NCBI GenBank assembly: GCA_030429565.1
Contig: JAUIFE010000011.1
Span: 186,001-250,000 of the forward strand
Length of the DNA stretch: 64,000 bases
Source: Holophagae bacterium
GTDB lineage: Bacteria; Acidobacteriota; Holophagae; Acanthopleuribacterales; Acanthopleuribacteraceae
Direction: 5' to 3'
Positions within the stretch are counted from its first letter, which is position 1. Each line of letters begins with the position of its first letter. This document shows, piece by piece, positions 16,978 through 25,461 of this stretch. The notes beneath the pieces are model-generated. The model was not told the DNA's origin. It made no database searches and worked only from the letters and a program-made list of their open reading frames with translations. The translations under genes were made by a program, and so were the position numbers.

Positions 16978-17643
16978 ATGGTCGAACCCGCCGTAACCGC
17001 GCCCGAAAGAATTCGCGTCGTTTTATCCGACGATCATCCGATAGTTCGCGCCGGCATTCGCGATTTCCTGCAACGTGTTCCCGATATTGAGGTGGTCGGC
17101 GAGGCGATGGACGGCGATCAGGCCTACGATCTGGTGCAACGCCTGCAGCCCGACGTGCTTTTGTTGGATATGGAAATGCCGGGAACCCACGGTGTCGAAG
17201 TGGCCGCGCGCCTACACGCCGAAAAGAGCCCGGTTCGGGTGCTCGCGCTCAGCGCCTATGATTCGATCCACTACATTCAGAGCACCTTAGAAGCCGGCGC
17301 CTACGGTTACTTGGTCAAAGAAGAAATGCCGGAAAACATCGTTGCCGCCGTGCGCGGCGTGGCGCGCGGCACCAAAGGCTGGCTCAGCGAACGCGTGGCG
17401 GAACGGCGCAAAATTTACTGTGTCGATCAAGGTGCGCCCCTCGACAAGCTTTCCGAACGCGAGCTGGAAATTCTCAAACTGATCGGCCAAGGTTGCGACA
17501 ACCTGACCATTTCCGAGCTTTTGTGCATTAGTGATCGCACGGTGCGCAACCACGCCTCCAGCATTTACAACAAGCTTGGCTTCCATACGCGCGCCGAGCT
17601 GGTGGCCTGGGCTTGGGAGAGCGGTTTGGTCCCCAAGAGCTAA
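16978..17643 (+). CDS. NarL/FixJ-type response regulator
   Basis: 221 residues. The receiver domain (residues 10-128) has the acidic pair in VVLSDDHPIVRAG, phospho-acceptor Asp64 in VLLLDMEMPG and the Lys switch residue in YLVKEEMPENI. The LuxR-type helix-turn-helix (155-215) reads LSERELEILKLIGQGCDNLT then SDRTVRNHASSIYNKLGFHT. A DNA-binding transcription factor activated by phosphorylation. No histidine kinase lies next to it; it starts 128 bp after the terminator of the preceding operon and is convergent with the marR-like gene, so it is an orphan regulator in this window. Confidence 0.94.
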   Translation: MVEPAVTAPERIRVVLSDDHPIVRAGIRDFLQRVPDIEVVGEAMDGDQAYDLVQRLQPDVLLLDMEMPGTHGVEVAARLHAEKSPVRVLALSAYDSIHYIQSTLEAGAYGYLVKEEMPENIVAAVRGVARGTKGWLSERVAERRKIYCVDQGAPLDKLSERELEILKLIGQGCDNLTISELLCISDRTVRNHASSIYNKLGFHTRAELVAWAWESGLVPKS

Positions 17644-17652
17644 GGCGCGACC

Positions 17653-18123
17653 TTAGCCGTTGATAAACGCAAGGATTTTAACGAGCACCTGATTGAGGTG
17701 GTCGATGTCGCTGTCGCCGATTTCCGCGCGTAGCTCGGCTTCGAGGCCGCGCAAAATCGCCAGGCCTTCAAGCAAACCGTTGCGCCCCTGGTCGGTAAAC
17801 ACCACGCGTTTGGCGCGGCCGTCGTCCGGGTCGGGCTCGCGCTGCAAAACGCCGATTTTTTCGAGATCCACCACCAGTTGGCTCGCCGCCTGTTTGGTGA
17901 CACCCAGGCGCTGCGCCAATACGGTGAGCCGGGTTCCTTCCAAATCGATGTGGGGCATGAGGTTCATGTGGGCGGCACGCAAAACCGGTGCGTCAGTCTG
18001 TTCCGCAACGCGGCGCGTGCCCTCATCGTTGAGCAAGCGCGCACAGCGAAACAAGCGTTCCAAAACATTGTCGGCCTTGGCGTCGTTCAGCGAATGGCGA
18101 AAGGTGGGGGGATCGTGACTCAT
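17653..18123 (-). CDS. MarR-family transcriptional regulator
   Basis: 156 residues from the ATG at 18123 (GGAGGCGCC upstream). A winged helix-turn-helix at about residues 60-115 shows GTRLTVLAQRLGVTKQAASQ, LVVDLEKIGVLQREPDPDDG and RAKRVVFTDQG, the typical recognition helix and DDGR wing of MarR proteins; flanking helices provide the dimer interface. Divergent from the DUF4336 gene, with 151 bp between them containing a CAAGCTTG palindrome. By family habit it probably represses itself and the neighbour in response to a small ligand, which is unknown. Confidence 0.9.
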   Translation of the reverse strand: MSHDPPTFRHSLNDAKADNVLERLFRCARLLNDEGTRRVAEQTDAPVLRAAHMNLMPHIDLEGTRLTVLAQRLGVTKQAASQLVVDLEKIGVLQREPDPDDGRAKRVVFTDQGRNGLLEGLAILRGLEAELRAEIGDSDIDHLNQVLVKILAFING

Positions 18124-18140
18124 GGGCGCCTCCTGGAAAA

Positions 18141-18160
18141 TAGTAAAGCAAGCTTGACTA
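18141..18160. promoter_or_regulatory. Candidate MarR operator
   Basis: The sequence TAGTAAAGCAAGCTTGACTA carries an exact CAAGCTTG palindrome (18149-18156) and loosely matching TAGT/ACTA ends, located 18 bp upstream of the marR-like start. Assignment rests on position and symmetry only. Confidence 0.35.
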
Positions 18161-18274
18161 AATTTGGCAAGCGCTCTATCTTGAAAAAGAGCCGACGCGC
18201 GCTTTATACGGCACCAATCTAAGGCGGCAGGGACCTGTGCTTTAAGCTAAGCTCCTGCCCAATTGAGGTTTATG

Positions 18275-18961
18275 ATGTTGACAAAAATCGCCGATCAAAT
18301 TTGGGAAGCCCAGGTTGATCTGGAGATGATGGGTTCTTGGATTGTGTTTCCGTGCCGAATGACCATCATTCGTTTGGCCGACGGAGCGCTGATGTTGCAT
18401 TCGCCGATTGGCATTGATGATGCCTTGGCGCGTGACATCGCCGCGTTGGGTGAGGTGCGTTATTTGGTGGCGCCCAACTGTTTTCACCATTTGTATCTAA
18501 CCAAAGTGATGGCGCGTTATCCCGAGGCCGAGCTATACACGGCGCCTGGCTTGGCGCAAAAACGCCCCGATCTGGATGTGACCGCCGAAATTCGCCCGGA
18601 TAAACACTTGCCCTGGGCTGAGGAATTCACCTGGTTCACCTTGGCCGGCGCGCCGAAGATGAACGAAGTCATCATGTTGCACAAGCGCAGCAAAACCCTC
18701 ATCGTCACCGATCTCATTTTCAATATGTACGAGGTGCGCGGCGTGCTCACGCCTTGGCTGTTGCGTTGTGCCGGCGTGTGGCGCAAGCCGGGTCAAAGCC
18801 GTGTATGGCGCATCCTGACAGCCGATCGCGGCAAAGCCAAAAGCTCGCTTAAACCGGTGTTTCAAGAGGATTTTGAACGCATTGTTATGGCCCACGGCGA
18901 GGTCATCGACCAGGATGTTAAAGCCGTGTTAAACCGTTCGCTGGCCTGGATGACCGCTTAG
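18275..18961 (+). CDS. DUF4336 protein (metallo-beta-lactamase-like fold)
   Basis: 228 residues from the second of two adjacent ATGs (18272 and 18275); the GAGG at 18265-18268 spaces better to the second. Matches the DUF4336 pattern: MMGSWIVFPCRMTIIRLADG, LMLHSPIGIDD, a strand YLVAPNCFHHLYLTKVMARY, LYTAPGLAQKRPDL, NEVIMLHKRSKTLIVTDLIF, and a C-terminal FERIVMAHGEVID. The fold is related to metallo-beta-lactamases, but the full HxHxDH metal site is not present. Cytoplasmic, no signal peptide. Enzymatic role unknown. Divergent from the marR-like gene, which may control it. Confidence 0.78.
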   Translation: MLTKIADQIWEAQVDLEMMGSWIVFPCRMTIIRLADGALMLHSPIGIDDALARDIAALGEVRYLVAPNCFHHLYLTKVMARYPEAELYTAPGLAQKRPDLDVTAEIRPDKHLPWAEEFTWFTLAGAPKMNEVIMLHKRSKTLIVTDLIFNMYEVRGVLTPWLLRCAGVWRKPGQSRVWRILTADRGKAKSSLKPVFQEDFERIVMAHGEVIDQDVKAVLNRSLAWMTA

Positions 18962-19093
18962 GGTTCAGCCAAATCAGGGCGCTCAACCGCGACCCCGAAC
19001 CCGCGAGACCGCCCTGTACCCGCTACGGGAAGCATGAGATTGCCAGGTTCAGCCGGTATTCCCGGCCACTGCACCTCGCCTCGGGGGCCGGCC

Positions 19094-20008
19094 TTACGTT
19101 TGTGAAAAGCGCCGTCGCAGGACCGCATTCTGGCGGCTCGTCGGCGCGAATTCCTGTTCGAAAACCTGCCAAAGCTCACGGGCGACCGGCCCCATCGGGC
19201 GTTCGGCCGGGCGCGCCAGACCCAGTTGAATTGAGGTGCAGCGCAGGTTCTCGATGCTGAGCGGCACCAACACGCCAGTTGCCAACTCGTGTTCTATTAA
19301 ATGATCGGGTAAGCTGCCCCAGCCCAAGCCCGCCACGATGATTTCCTTCTTGATCGACACATCGCCGACCAACCAACGGCGACCGCCTTCGAGCAAACCG
19401 CCCCGTTCAATGCGAGGTTTCACCGAGGCCGAGTCGCGTACCACGACTTGCACGTAATCGCGCAAACTGTCGAGCGTTTTGACCGCTTGGTAGCCCGGTA
19501 TCGCGACGGGGATCATGGTGACGTTGGTGATCGGCAAGAAGGCGATATCGGGCAGTGCGCCCTCAAGCATGGTTAGTGCAAAATCGGTTTCCCGTCGAAT
19601 CAGGCGCTCGTAGTTACCGGTCATGACCTCGAAATTGATGTTCAAACGGGTATCGGGATGGCGATCGCCGAACCCTTTTAGGATCGAGAGAATCAATGGA
19701 ATCGGCGCAATCGAAGTGATGGTAATTTTCAGTTCGCTTTCTTTGCCGCTCGCCAGTTGGCGGCCCAACTCGCCGAGGCTGTCGGCCTGACGCAGCAACA
19801 ACTGCGCTTTTTGATGGAAGATGGAACCGGCCGGCGTGATTTGAGGTCGATAACCGCTGCGATCAAACACATCAAAACCGAGCGTCTCTTCGAGCTTGCG
19901 GATAGCGACACTGACGGCCGGCTGACTGCGATTGAGGGTTTCGGCGGCGGCGCGAAAACTGCCGCACTGGACAATGGTATCGAGCACAAGCATTTGATCA
20001 AGGGTCAT
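19094..20008 (-). CDS. LysR-family transcriptional regulator
   Basis: 304 residues. N-terminal winged helix-turn-helix (1-60): LDTIVQCGSFRAAAETLNRS, QPAVSVAIRKLEETLGFDVF. The LysR substrate-binding domain follows (ELKITITSIAPIPLILSILK, DTRLNINFEVMTGNYERL and IIVAGLGWGSLPDHLIEHEL are typical). Divergent from the DoxX-like gene with 132 bp between them; a near-perfect dyad lies 15 bp upstream of the lysR start. By family habit it would regulate itself and the divergent doxX gene. Inducer unknown. Confidence 0.93.
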   Translation of the reverse strand: MTLDQMLVLDTIVQCGSFRAAAETLNRSQPAVSVAIRKLEETLGFDVFDRSGYRPQITPAGSIFHQKAQLLLRQADSLGELGRQLASGKESELKITITSIAPIPLILSILKGFGDRHPDTRLNINFEVMTGNYERLIRRETDFALTMLEGALPDIAFLPITNVTMIPVAIPGYQAVKTLDSLRDYVQVVVRDSASVKPRIERGGLLEGGRRWLVGDVSIKKEIIVAGLGWGSLPDHLIEHELATGVLVPLSIENLRCTSIQLGLARPAERPMGPVARELWQVFEQEFAPTSRQNAVLRRRFSQT

Positions 20009-20023
20009 GGTCGGTCCTTAAGT

Positions 20024-20042
20024 TGATTAATAAAATTTATCA
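20024..20042. promoter_or_regulatory. Candidate LysR operator
   Basis: TGATTAAT and ATTTATCA form a dyad (7 of 8 positions paired) around AAA. LysR proteins bind interrupted AT-rich dyads of the T-N11-A type between divergent genes, which this site fits. Confidence 0.5.
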
Positions 20043-20140
20043 TATTGATGAAAAATGAATACTTTTTTCTAAGCTGTTGAGCGCTTATCTTTGGTCTTGT
20101 CAAACACAACAAGCACCGCCGCGGCGGTAGGAGGGACAGC

Positions 20141-20557
20141 ATGAATAACAAAATGAAAACCTACGTAACCTTAGCGACCCAAGTGGGTTTGGGTGTTCTG
20201 CTCGGCGTGATGGGCGGCTTGAACTACTTCTTTAAGTTCATGGCGACGCCACAACCAACACCGGAAGCGGGCGCTTTTTTAGGGGCAATGGCCGCCGCCG
20301 GTTACTTTTTCCCGTTCGTCAAAATAGTGGAGCTGATTGGCGGGGCCATGCTTTTGACCAACCGCTTCGTGCCGCTCGCGCTGGTCATGTTGGCGCCGAT
20401 CATTCTCAACATCTTCGCGCTGCACCTGTTTCTGCAGCCCGCGCAACTGCCGTTGTCCGGTTTGATGACCGCGATGTTGGTGTTTTTGGCGGTGATGTAC
20501 CGCGACAACTTCAAAACGATGTTTGCTTTCAAATCCCAGGTCAGCGGGGCCCGGTAA
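20141..20557 (+). CDS. DoxX-family membrane protein
   Basis: 138 residues with a GGAGGGACAGC ribosome site. Four hydrophobic helices: about 12-33 (QVGLGVLLGVMGGLNYFFKF), 45-85 (FFPFVKIVELIGGAMLLTNR), 75-100 and 105-120. The LNYFFKF, VKIVELIGGAMLL and PLALVMLAPIILNI segments fit the DoxX/DoxD family of small integral membrane proteins, some of which act in redox or thiosulfate metabolism. The gene is monocistronic, ending at the terminator near 20625, and is divergent from the lysR gene that probably controls it. Confidence 0.82.
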   Translation: MNNKMKTYVTLATQVGLGVLLGVMGGLNYFFKFMATPQPTPEAGAFLGAMAAAGYFFPFVKIVELIGGAMLLTNRFVPLALVMLAPIILNIFALHLFLQPAQLPLSGLMTAMLVFLAVMYRDNFKTMFAFKSQVSGAR

Positions 20558-20905
20558 GCCGGGGAAAGCGTTTTTGGCGGTGCATCGGCACGAGTTGTTG
20601 TGCTGTAAAAAGGCTAAGATCTTGCCCGACAACGTTTAAGACGGACGTTGTCGGGAATTTTTGATTTTTGGGAAAAAGCGCGCTTGTTTTCCTCATGAAA
20701 AAATCAAATACGGGAAAACGCGTTGGGTTGGCGTCGTGTCGAAAGCACTAAGGGACGGGGAATCAAGCGCTTGTGACTTATGGTTAAAGCGTGAAAAGGT
20801 ACAAAAATACTTTTCCGCTTAACTTAAAAACGTCTTGTGGGTATTTTTGTGTTGACAGCTTTCCGCGCCATTGCGCATAATGAGGCCACCTCGAGGGAGT
20901 TTCCG
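20558..20905. other. Intergenic region with terminator, no gene seen
   Basis: 348 bp between the doxX and RHH genes. It contains the terminator at 20625-20663 and, after it, an AT-richer stretch (20660-20860) that presumably carries the RHH promoter. Confidence 0.5.
20625..20663 (+). terminator. Rho-independent terminator after doxX-like gene
   Basis: CCCGACAACGT (20625-20635) pairs perfectly with ACGTTGTCGGG (20645-20655), followed by AATTTTTG. Confidence 0.85.
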
Positions 20906-21091
20906 GTGCCCATGAAATATAAACACAATTCGAAGAAAGCCCACAAAATCCACGTCGACATCCCCAACGATTTACACCTTAAACTACGCATCAAAAGCGC
21001 GCTCGAAGACACCACGATGTCCAATTACCTCATTAACTTATTGGACCAGGATCTTCGCGAATTCAAAATCCCCGAGGACTGGCTCCGTTAA
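20906..21091 (+). CDS. Small ribbon-helix-helix DNA-binding protein
   Basis: 61 residues, most likely from the GTG at 20906, since GAGGGAG (20893-20899) is six bases upstream; the in-frame ATG at 20912 is too far from it. The sequence is a basic N-terminal tail (KYKHNSKKAHK), a beta strand (IHVDIPNDLH) and two helices (LKLRIKSALEDTTMSNYLIN), the Arc/ParG-like RHH pattern. Such proteins bind DNA as dimers and often act as autorepressors or antitoxins. No toxin-like frame adjoins it, and a strong terminator follows, so it appears to be a lone regulator. Confidence 0.78.
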   Translation: MPMKYKHNSKKAHKIHVDIPNDLHLKLRIKSALEDTTMSNYLINLLDQDLREFKIPEDWLR

Positions 21092-21235
21092 CACCGGAAT
21101 GGCCGTTACCCGTTATCGTTCAGTTGTTTATGGTCTAAATATGACCTATCGAGATCTACTATCTCCCCCCATTGTGAACTTACATTCTAAGCTTATACAG
21201 AACATATAATCTTTCATCTCACTTACCGAGATGCC

Positions 21236-21272
21236 GCCCCGCGCTCCTTAAGAACGCGGGGCTTTTCTTTTT
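21236..21272 (+). terminator. Rho-independent terminator after the RHH gene
   Basis: GCCCCGCG (21236-21243) and CGCGGGGC (21255-21262) form an 8-bp stem followed by a T-rich tract to 21272. Confidence 0.9.
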
Positions 21273-21294
21273 TGGGCGCTGGGTTTCTCGCGGC

Positions 21295-22965
21295 TTATTT
21301 TTGACCCGCTCGGTAAACCACCCGGCCACGCAGGAGCGTGAGCTGAACTTTTTCACGCCGCAGTGCTTGTGGCGGCAGCCCGCGTAAATCGCGCTGGAAC
21401 AGCACCAGGTCGGCCGATTTGCCCAGCGTAATTGATCCGGTGATATCGGCTAGGCCCAGCGCCCTGGCCGCATTAATGGTGCTTGCGTCGAGTGCCTCGG
21501 CCAGGGTTAGAGAACCCTCGGCCACCGTGTGAGAGATGGCTGCCAGGGGATTGATTGGGTTCACCGTCCAATCGCTGCTCAGGACCACGTTGGCGCCGGC
21601 GGCCTTTAGCTGCTTGACCGGTGTAAACAGGACTTGCGCCGCGCGTTCGGCGCCGATGATCTGGTCCAGCCCGGCGGCGCGCGCTTTGGCCGTCATTGAG
21701 GTTTGTGTTATTTGCAAATCGGCGTCGACGTCCAGCTCGGCGAACCGGGTGATATCGGCGCGATCAACGACGACCAGGTGGGTCAGGTTGTAGCGGGCCT
21801 GCGAGCCGGCCGCGCGCTGCGCCGCAACCGCGTCCAAACTGTCGCGCACGCCGAGGTCGCCGATGGCGTGAATATGGGCGCCATAGCCGAGTTGGTCGAG
21901 TTCTGCGAGCCAAGACATCATCGTGGCGCGATTGAGGTAATTCAAACCGTGCGAGTGAGCGGCAAAAATCGGGGTGGGGTAGGGCTTGATCATGCGGGCG
22001 GTCGTGTATTCGGGAATGCCGTCGCTGTACATTTTCACCTGATTGACAATCAGCAAGCGGGTCCGGTCGTTTTGATAGTTTTGACGCAAAAAACGGCGTT
22101 GTGCCGCGACCGCCACGTTTGGATAGATCCAGGGGCGCAGCGAGACGCGTGCCGTTAGTTCGCCCGTCCTTTCCACCTTGCGCCAGGCTTCCATCATGCC
22201 GCGCCGCCAGTAGGTGCGGCCGTCACCAATCGTGGTAATGCCGTGGCGAGCGGCTTCTTTTAAGCCGTGACGAATCCCGTCAAGGGCGCGCTGGTCGCGA
22301 TCCGGCAGTTGGTTAACCGCCGTTTCCATGACCAAATCGCCCGCGTTATCGACCAAAATGCCGTTGGGCGTGCCGGTCTCGTCGTGCATGATCACGCCGC
22401 CGATGGGTTGCGCGTTCGGTACCTCGGCTTTTGCCAGCGCCGCGCTGTTCACGAACATGGCGTGTGAGGTGTAGTCCATGATGATGACGGGATGGTCGGG
22501 GAACAGGCGGTCAAGCAAGGCTCGTGGATTGGGGCCATGGCTCATCGCTTCGAGCTCGTGTTCGAGGGCGGCGCCGTAACCAATGATCCACTGGCCGGGC
22601 GCGGTTTCAGCGCGGCACTCGGCGAGCAACTCACTTTGCAAGGCCAAGGGTCGGTCGCGCTCGGGAAAACAGTCGACCTCACCGCCTTCACCAACATGAT
22701 TATGGTTATCCACGAATCCTGGCAGCAACAGGCCGCCCTGAAGGTCGATGACCGTTGTGTCGGGGCCGATCCATGTGCCGATGGCTTGATTTGAACCAAT
22801 AAATGCAATGATTCCGTTGCGTATTGCCAGTGCTTCTTGGGGCGTTTCGGAGAAAACCAATCCGTTGCGCAAGACAAGGTCGGCCGGGGCGGGGGTTTGA
22901 GGCACCGTTTCAGCGCCAAACACCATCGCAAACCAGGTCACCAGCACCCAAACAGGTCGTTTCAA
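21295..22965 (-). CDS. Exported amidohydrolase, YtcJ-like (amidohydrolase family 3)
   Basis: 556 residues from a TTG at 22965, with GGGGAGG seven bases upstream. Signal peptide MKRPVWVLVTWFAMVFGAE. The metal-binding HxH motif is in LLLPGFVDNHNHVGEGG; further family landmarks are WIIGYGAALEHELEAM, SSDWTVNPINPLAAISHTVA (the C-terminal metal Asp region), a His in YGAHIHAIGDLGVRDSLDA, and the closing beta-sandwich strand LGKSADLVLFQRDL. A metal-dependent hydrolase acting on C-N bonds in the periplasm; substrate unknown. It lies after the copper monooxygenase gene on the same strand, but a terminator-like hairpin separates the two. Confidence 0.9.
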   Translation of the reverse strand: MKRPVWVLVTWFAMVFGAETVPQTPAPADLVLRNGLVFSETPQEALAIRNGIIAFIGSNQAIGTWIGPDTTVIDLQGGLLLPGFVDNHNHVGEGGEVDCFPERDRPLALQSELLAECRAETAPGQWIIGYGAALEHELEAMSHGPNPRALLDRLFPDHPVIIMDYTSHAMFVNSAALAKAEVPNAQPIGGVIMHDETGTPNGILVDNAGDLVMETAVNQLPDRDQRALDGIRHGLKEAARHGITTIGDGRTYWRRGMMEAWRKVERTGELTARVSLRPWIYPNVAVAAQRRFLRQNYQNDRTRLLIVNQVKMYSDGIPEYTTARMIKPYPTPIFAAHSHGLNYLNRATMMSWLAELDQLGYGAHIHAIGDLGVRDSLDAVAAQRAAGSQARYNLTHLVVVDRADITRFAELDVDADLQITQTSMTAKARAAGLDQIIGAERAAQVLFTPVKQLKAAGANVVLSSDWTVNPINPLAAISHTVAEGSLTLAEALDASTINAARALGLADITGSITLGKSADLVLFQRDLRGLPPQALRREKVQLTLLRGRVVYRAGQK

Positions 22966-23066
22966 AACAATCCTCCCCTTGGCAACAGGAAATAAGTGTT
23001 GCTCGTCAGTTTAGCAAAGCCCGCTGTGGGCGGTGGCGGCGTAGCTGCGCAAGTGAGTGCTGATCC

Positions 23067-23097
23067 AAAAGAAGGGGGCTTCGCGTTGGAAGCCCCC
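23067..23097 (-). terminator. Terminator of the copper monooxygenase gene
   Basis: On the minus strand GGGGGCTTC and GAAGCCCCC pair (23074-23082 with 23089-23097) and are followed by TTCTTTTGG. Confidence 0.7.
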
Positions 23098-23122
23098 CAT
23101 GGTTTTACTTAATTAACGTCGT

Positions 23123-25219
23123 CTAATCTTCGGGTTTGGGTGCTGGTTTCTCGAGGACTTCGGCTGAAGCTTCCCCGATGGCCGCGACCGTGTCGCACTT
23201 TTTCCAGGGCTTGCCCTCATCGCCTTTTTGGCAGCAAGACGGCAGTTTGTTCAAGGGATTGGTGCGCCGTTTTTCCAAGTTCACGCCGGCCGCATTGATT
23301 TTGTGGGGCCAACGCCAGGTCGCGTTTTTGTCATCAATGTCCACCTCAAACGGGAACACAATTCCCAGGAAGGCCAACGCCATTTCGTCGGTGGTCGCAT
23401 CGCCCCAGCGCACTGGAAGCGGCGGCGAGTTGGGGTTAAACGGGTTCTCGCTGCTGTTGTCAAAGATGCAGCTCAGTTTGATCGTCGATCCGCCCGGCAC
23501 TTGAATGGGTTTCTCGTAGTTGTAGAATTTTTGCCAGTTGAAGTCCCACTTGGGCACGTTAACCAAACACTGCTCGCCACCGGACTTGTCGGTGGCCGTT
23601 ACCGAAATCGATTGCCCGAGCAAGTGCATGTGGGGCATGACCAGGTGCATTTCGATGGGCACGTAATCGGGTAAGGTGATCGATTCAGTGACTTTGTAGT
23701 TTTTGGCACCGGCGGGAATGACGAAATCTTCGTTGACCAGCGGCAGGATGAACAGTTCTTTTTCGTGGGCCTCATCGGACAGGTACAAACCGAATTGGGT
23801 CTGGTCAAAGCCGGCGCTGCCGTTGTAGTGATAGTGAACCTGCATGACAATCGTGGTGTTGGGTTCGATTTTCATGCCGATGTTTTCGCCAAAGAAGGAG
23901 GGATCACCGCCGGGCGCCCAGCCACCCAGCAGACGGACTTCTTCGGTTTCGGGCCCGCCGAAGCAGGTGTACCCGGGGCCGGGTTCACTGACGTCGAGTG
24001 CTTCACCTTCCGAGGTGGTTACAGCGTATAACAGCACGTGGTGAACGAACTCCAAACTGCCAGGCAAGATTTCAAGGCCTTCTAAGTAAAGCGTTTCACT
24101 GTTGTTTAAGGGAATGGGGAAGCAGCGGTAATCGTCGGGGCCGGGTTTGAATTCGTAGGCTTCGGGGTAGGCAAAGGTTTGCGTGGGGGTGCCGCCGCGC
24201 CAGCCGTTATCGGCCGGTTGGGTGAAGGCGGGTGCGCGTTCGGCCTGACCACGGTCAAGCGGGCCGGCGAGCCAGTTCAACAGCATCGCTTTTTCCGCCG
24301 GATCCAAGGCTTGGCTGTTTTTCATGTCGGCGCAATCGGCGGCGGCTTTCCACGGCGGCATGGTGCCGTCGCTGACTGCATACTGCATCAACTCGGGATA
24401 GACCGTGGCTTCAGCGTAGTTGGTCAGCGGAAAGGGGCCGATGCCGCCGCTGTAGTGGCAAGGGGTGCACTTGCGTTGCAGAATGCGGCCGATTTGGTTG
24501 CTGTAGGTCAACTTGGCGGGGGTGGGCAAGTCGCGTTGCAGGGCCAGTTCGGTTAGAACTGAAACGCCGCTGCTCGCAAAAGTGCCGCGCAGGCCCATGG
24601 CGAAAAGGTCGGCTTCGGCGCGGATGTCCACGTAGCCGGCGGCACCGACCCCCTCACTAAACAGCGTGGCGGGCAAGCCGAGCCACTTGGCCTTGGGTGC
24701 CAACGTCAACTGCAGCGTCTCTTCGGTATTGCCTTGCAAATCATAGGCGACCAGCGTGAAAGCGGTTTCTGTTTCGTTGGGGTTGACCACCACCAAACCG
24801 TCGAAGGCGCCCGCTTTGCCGGCGGGAATGTAACGTGCGGCACGGGTGGTTAGCGTTTGCGCGGCGACCGTAGCGGGGAGCACGCTGTTTTGGGTGGCTT
24901 CGTAGGCGGCTGCAACGGCGAGCAAAGGGTGTTCCTGTACCTGCACGTGGGAAACAGCTAAGTTGTTCCATTCTAGTGTGTTGCGGTCAAGAGTCAGGCG
25001 CTCTCCTGGCTGCACGGTGACTTGCCGAACGGCGCTGGGGAGGGCGTTTCCGGCTTGGTCGTATGGGGTTAGACTGACTTGAATTGAGTTTTCGTAATCG
25101 CTGCTTACAAAGTGCAGCGTGGTCGCAAAACCGCCGTCGGTGGCGGTGTAGTGGGTGACCCATGGCTCGGTGGCGAAGCATAAACCACAGAGCAGGACCA
25201 CAAACCATGGCAATTTCAT
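23123..25219 (-). CDS. Secreted cytochrome c / copper type II monooxygenase-like protein
   Basis: 698 residues; signal peptide MKLPWFVVLLCGLCFA. Residues 20-235 are a beta-rich module with VVVNPNETETAFTLVAYDLQ, shared in style with two other secreted proteins here. A haem c site CTPCH follows at about 253 (RKCTPCHYSGGIGPFP). The C-terminal half resembles the peptidylglycine/dopamine beta-hydroxylase copper fold: the His pair in EFVHHVLLYAV, HxH in MQVHYHYNGS and the His/Met site in VMPHMHLLGQ. This is the pattern of copper type II ascorbate-dependent monooxygenases fused to a cytochrome domain; electrons could pass from haem to copper. Substrate unknown. The Lys/Pro/Glu-rich tail is unstructured. 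Confidence 0.83.
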   Translation of the reverse strand: MKLPWFVVLLCGLCFATEPWVTHYTATDGGFATTLHFVSSDYENSIQVSLTPYDQAGNALPSAVRQVTVQPGERLTLDRNTLEWNNLAVSHVQVQEHPLLAVAAAYEATQNSVLPATVAAQTLTTRAARYIPAGKAGAFDGLVVVNPNETETAFTLVAYDLQGNTEETLQLTLAPKAKWLGLPATLFSEGVGAAGYVDIRAEADLFAMGLRGTFASSGVSVLTELALQRDLPTPAKLTYSNQIGRILQRKCTPCHYSGGIGPFPLTNYAEATVYPELMQYAVSDGTMPPWKAAADCADMKNSQALDPAEKAMLLNWLAGPLDRGQAERAPAFTQPADNGWRGGTPTQTFAYPEAYEFKPGPDDYRCFPIPLNNSETLYLEGLEILPGSLEFVHHVLLYAVTTSEGEALDVSEPGPGYTCFGGPETEEVRLLGGWAPGGDPSFFGENIGMKIEPNTTIVMQVHYHYNGSAGFDQTQFGLYLSDEAHEKELFILPLVNEDFVIPAGAKNYKVTESITLPDYVPIEMHLVMPHMHLLGQSISVTATDKSGGEQCLVNVPKWDFNWQKFYNYEKPIQVPGGSTIKLSCIFDNSSENPFNPNSPPLPVRWGDATTDEMALAFLGIVFPFEVDIDDKNATWRWPHKINAAGVNLEKRRTNPLNKLPSCCQKGDEGKPWKKCDTVAAIGEASAEVLEKPAPKPED

Positions 25220-25461
25220 CGAGAGACTCCCTGAAATCGGCGGGCGCCGGCCCGCGCGGGTCGTAGTTGATTTGGTTTTATAGATCGAACATTAATGAGA
25301 AACCGGCGGTAATGCGAGGCCTCGACGCCAAAAGGTGAGCAATACACCGGCGAGGCCGATCGGACGGTGTGGCGTGGTGCCGCGCCGTCGGCATGGAAAC
25401 AGGCGAAAAATAACCTATGCCCGTAAGTCGCCTTGACCGGCGGTAATCCTTCGAACCGTCG

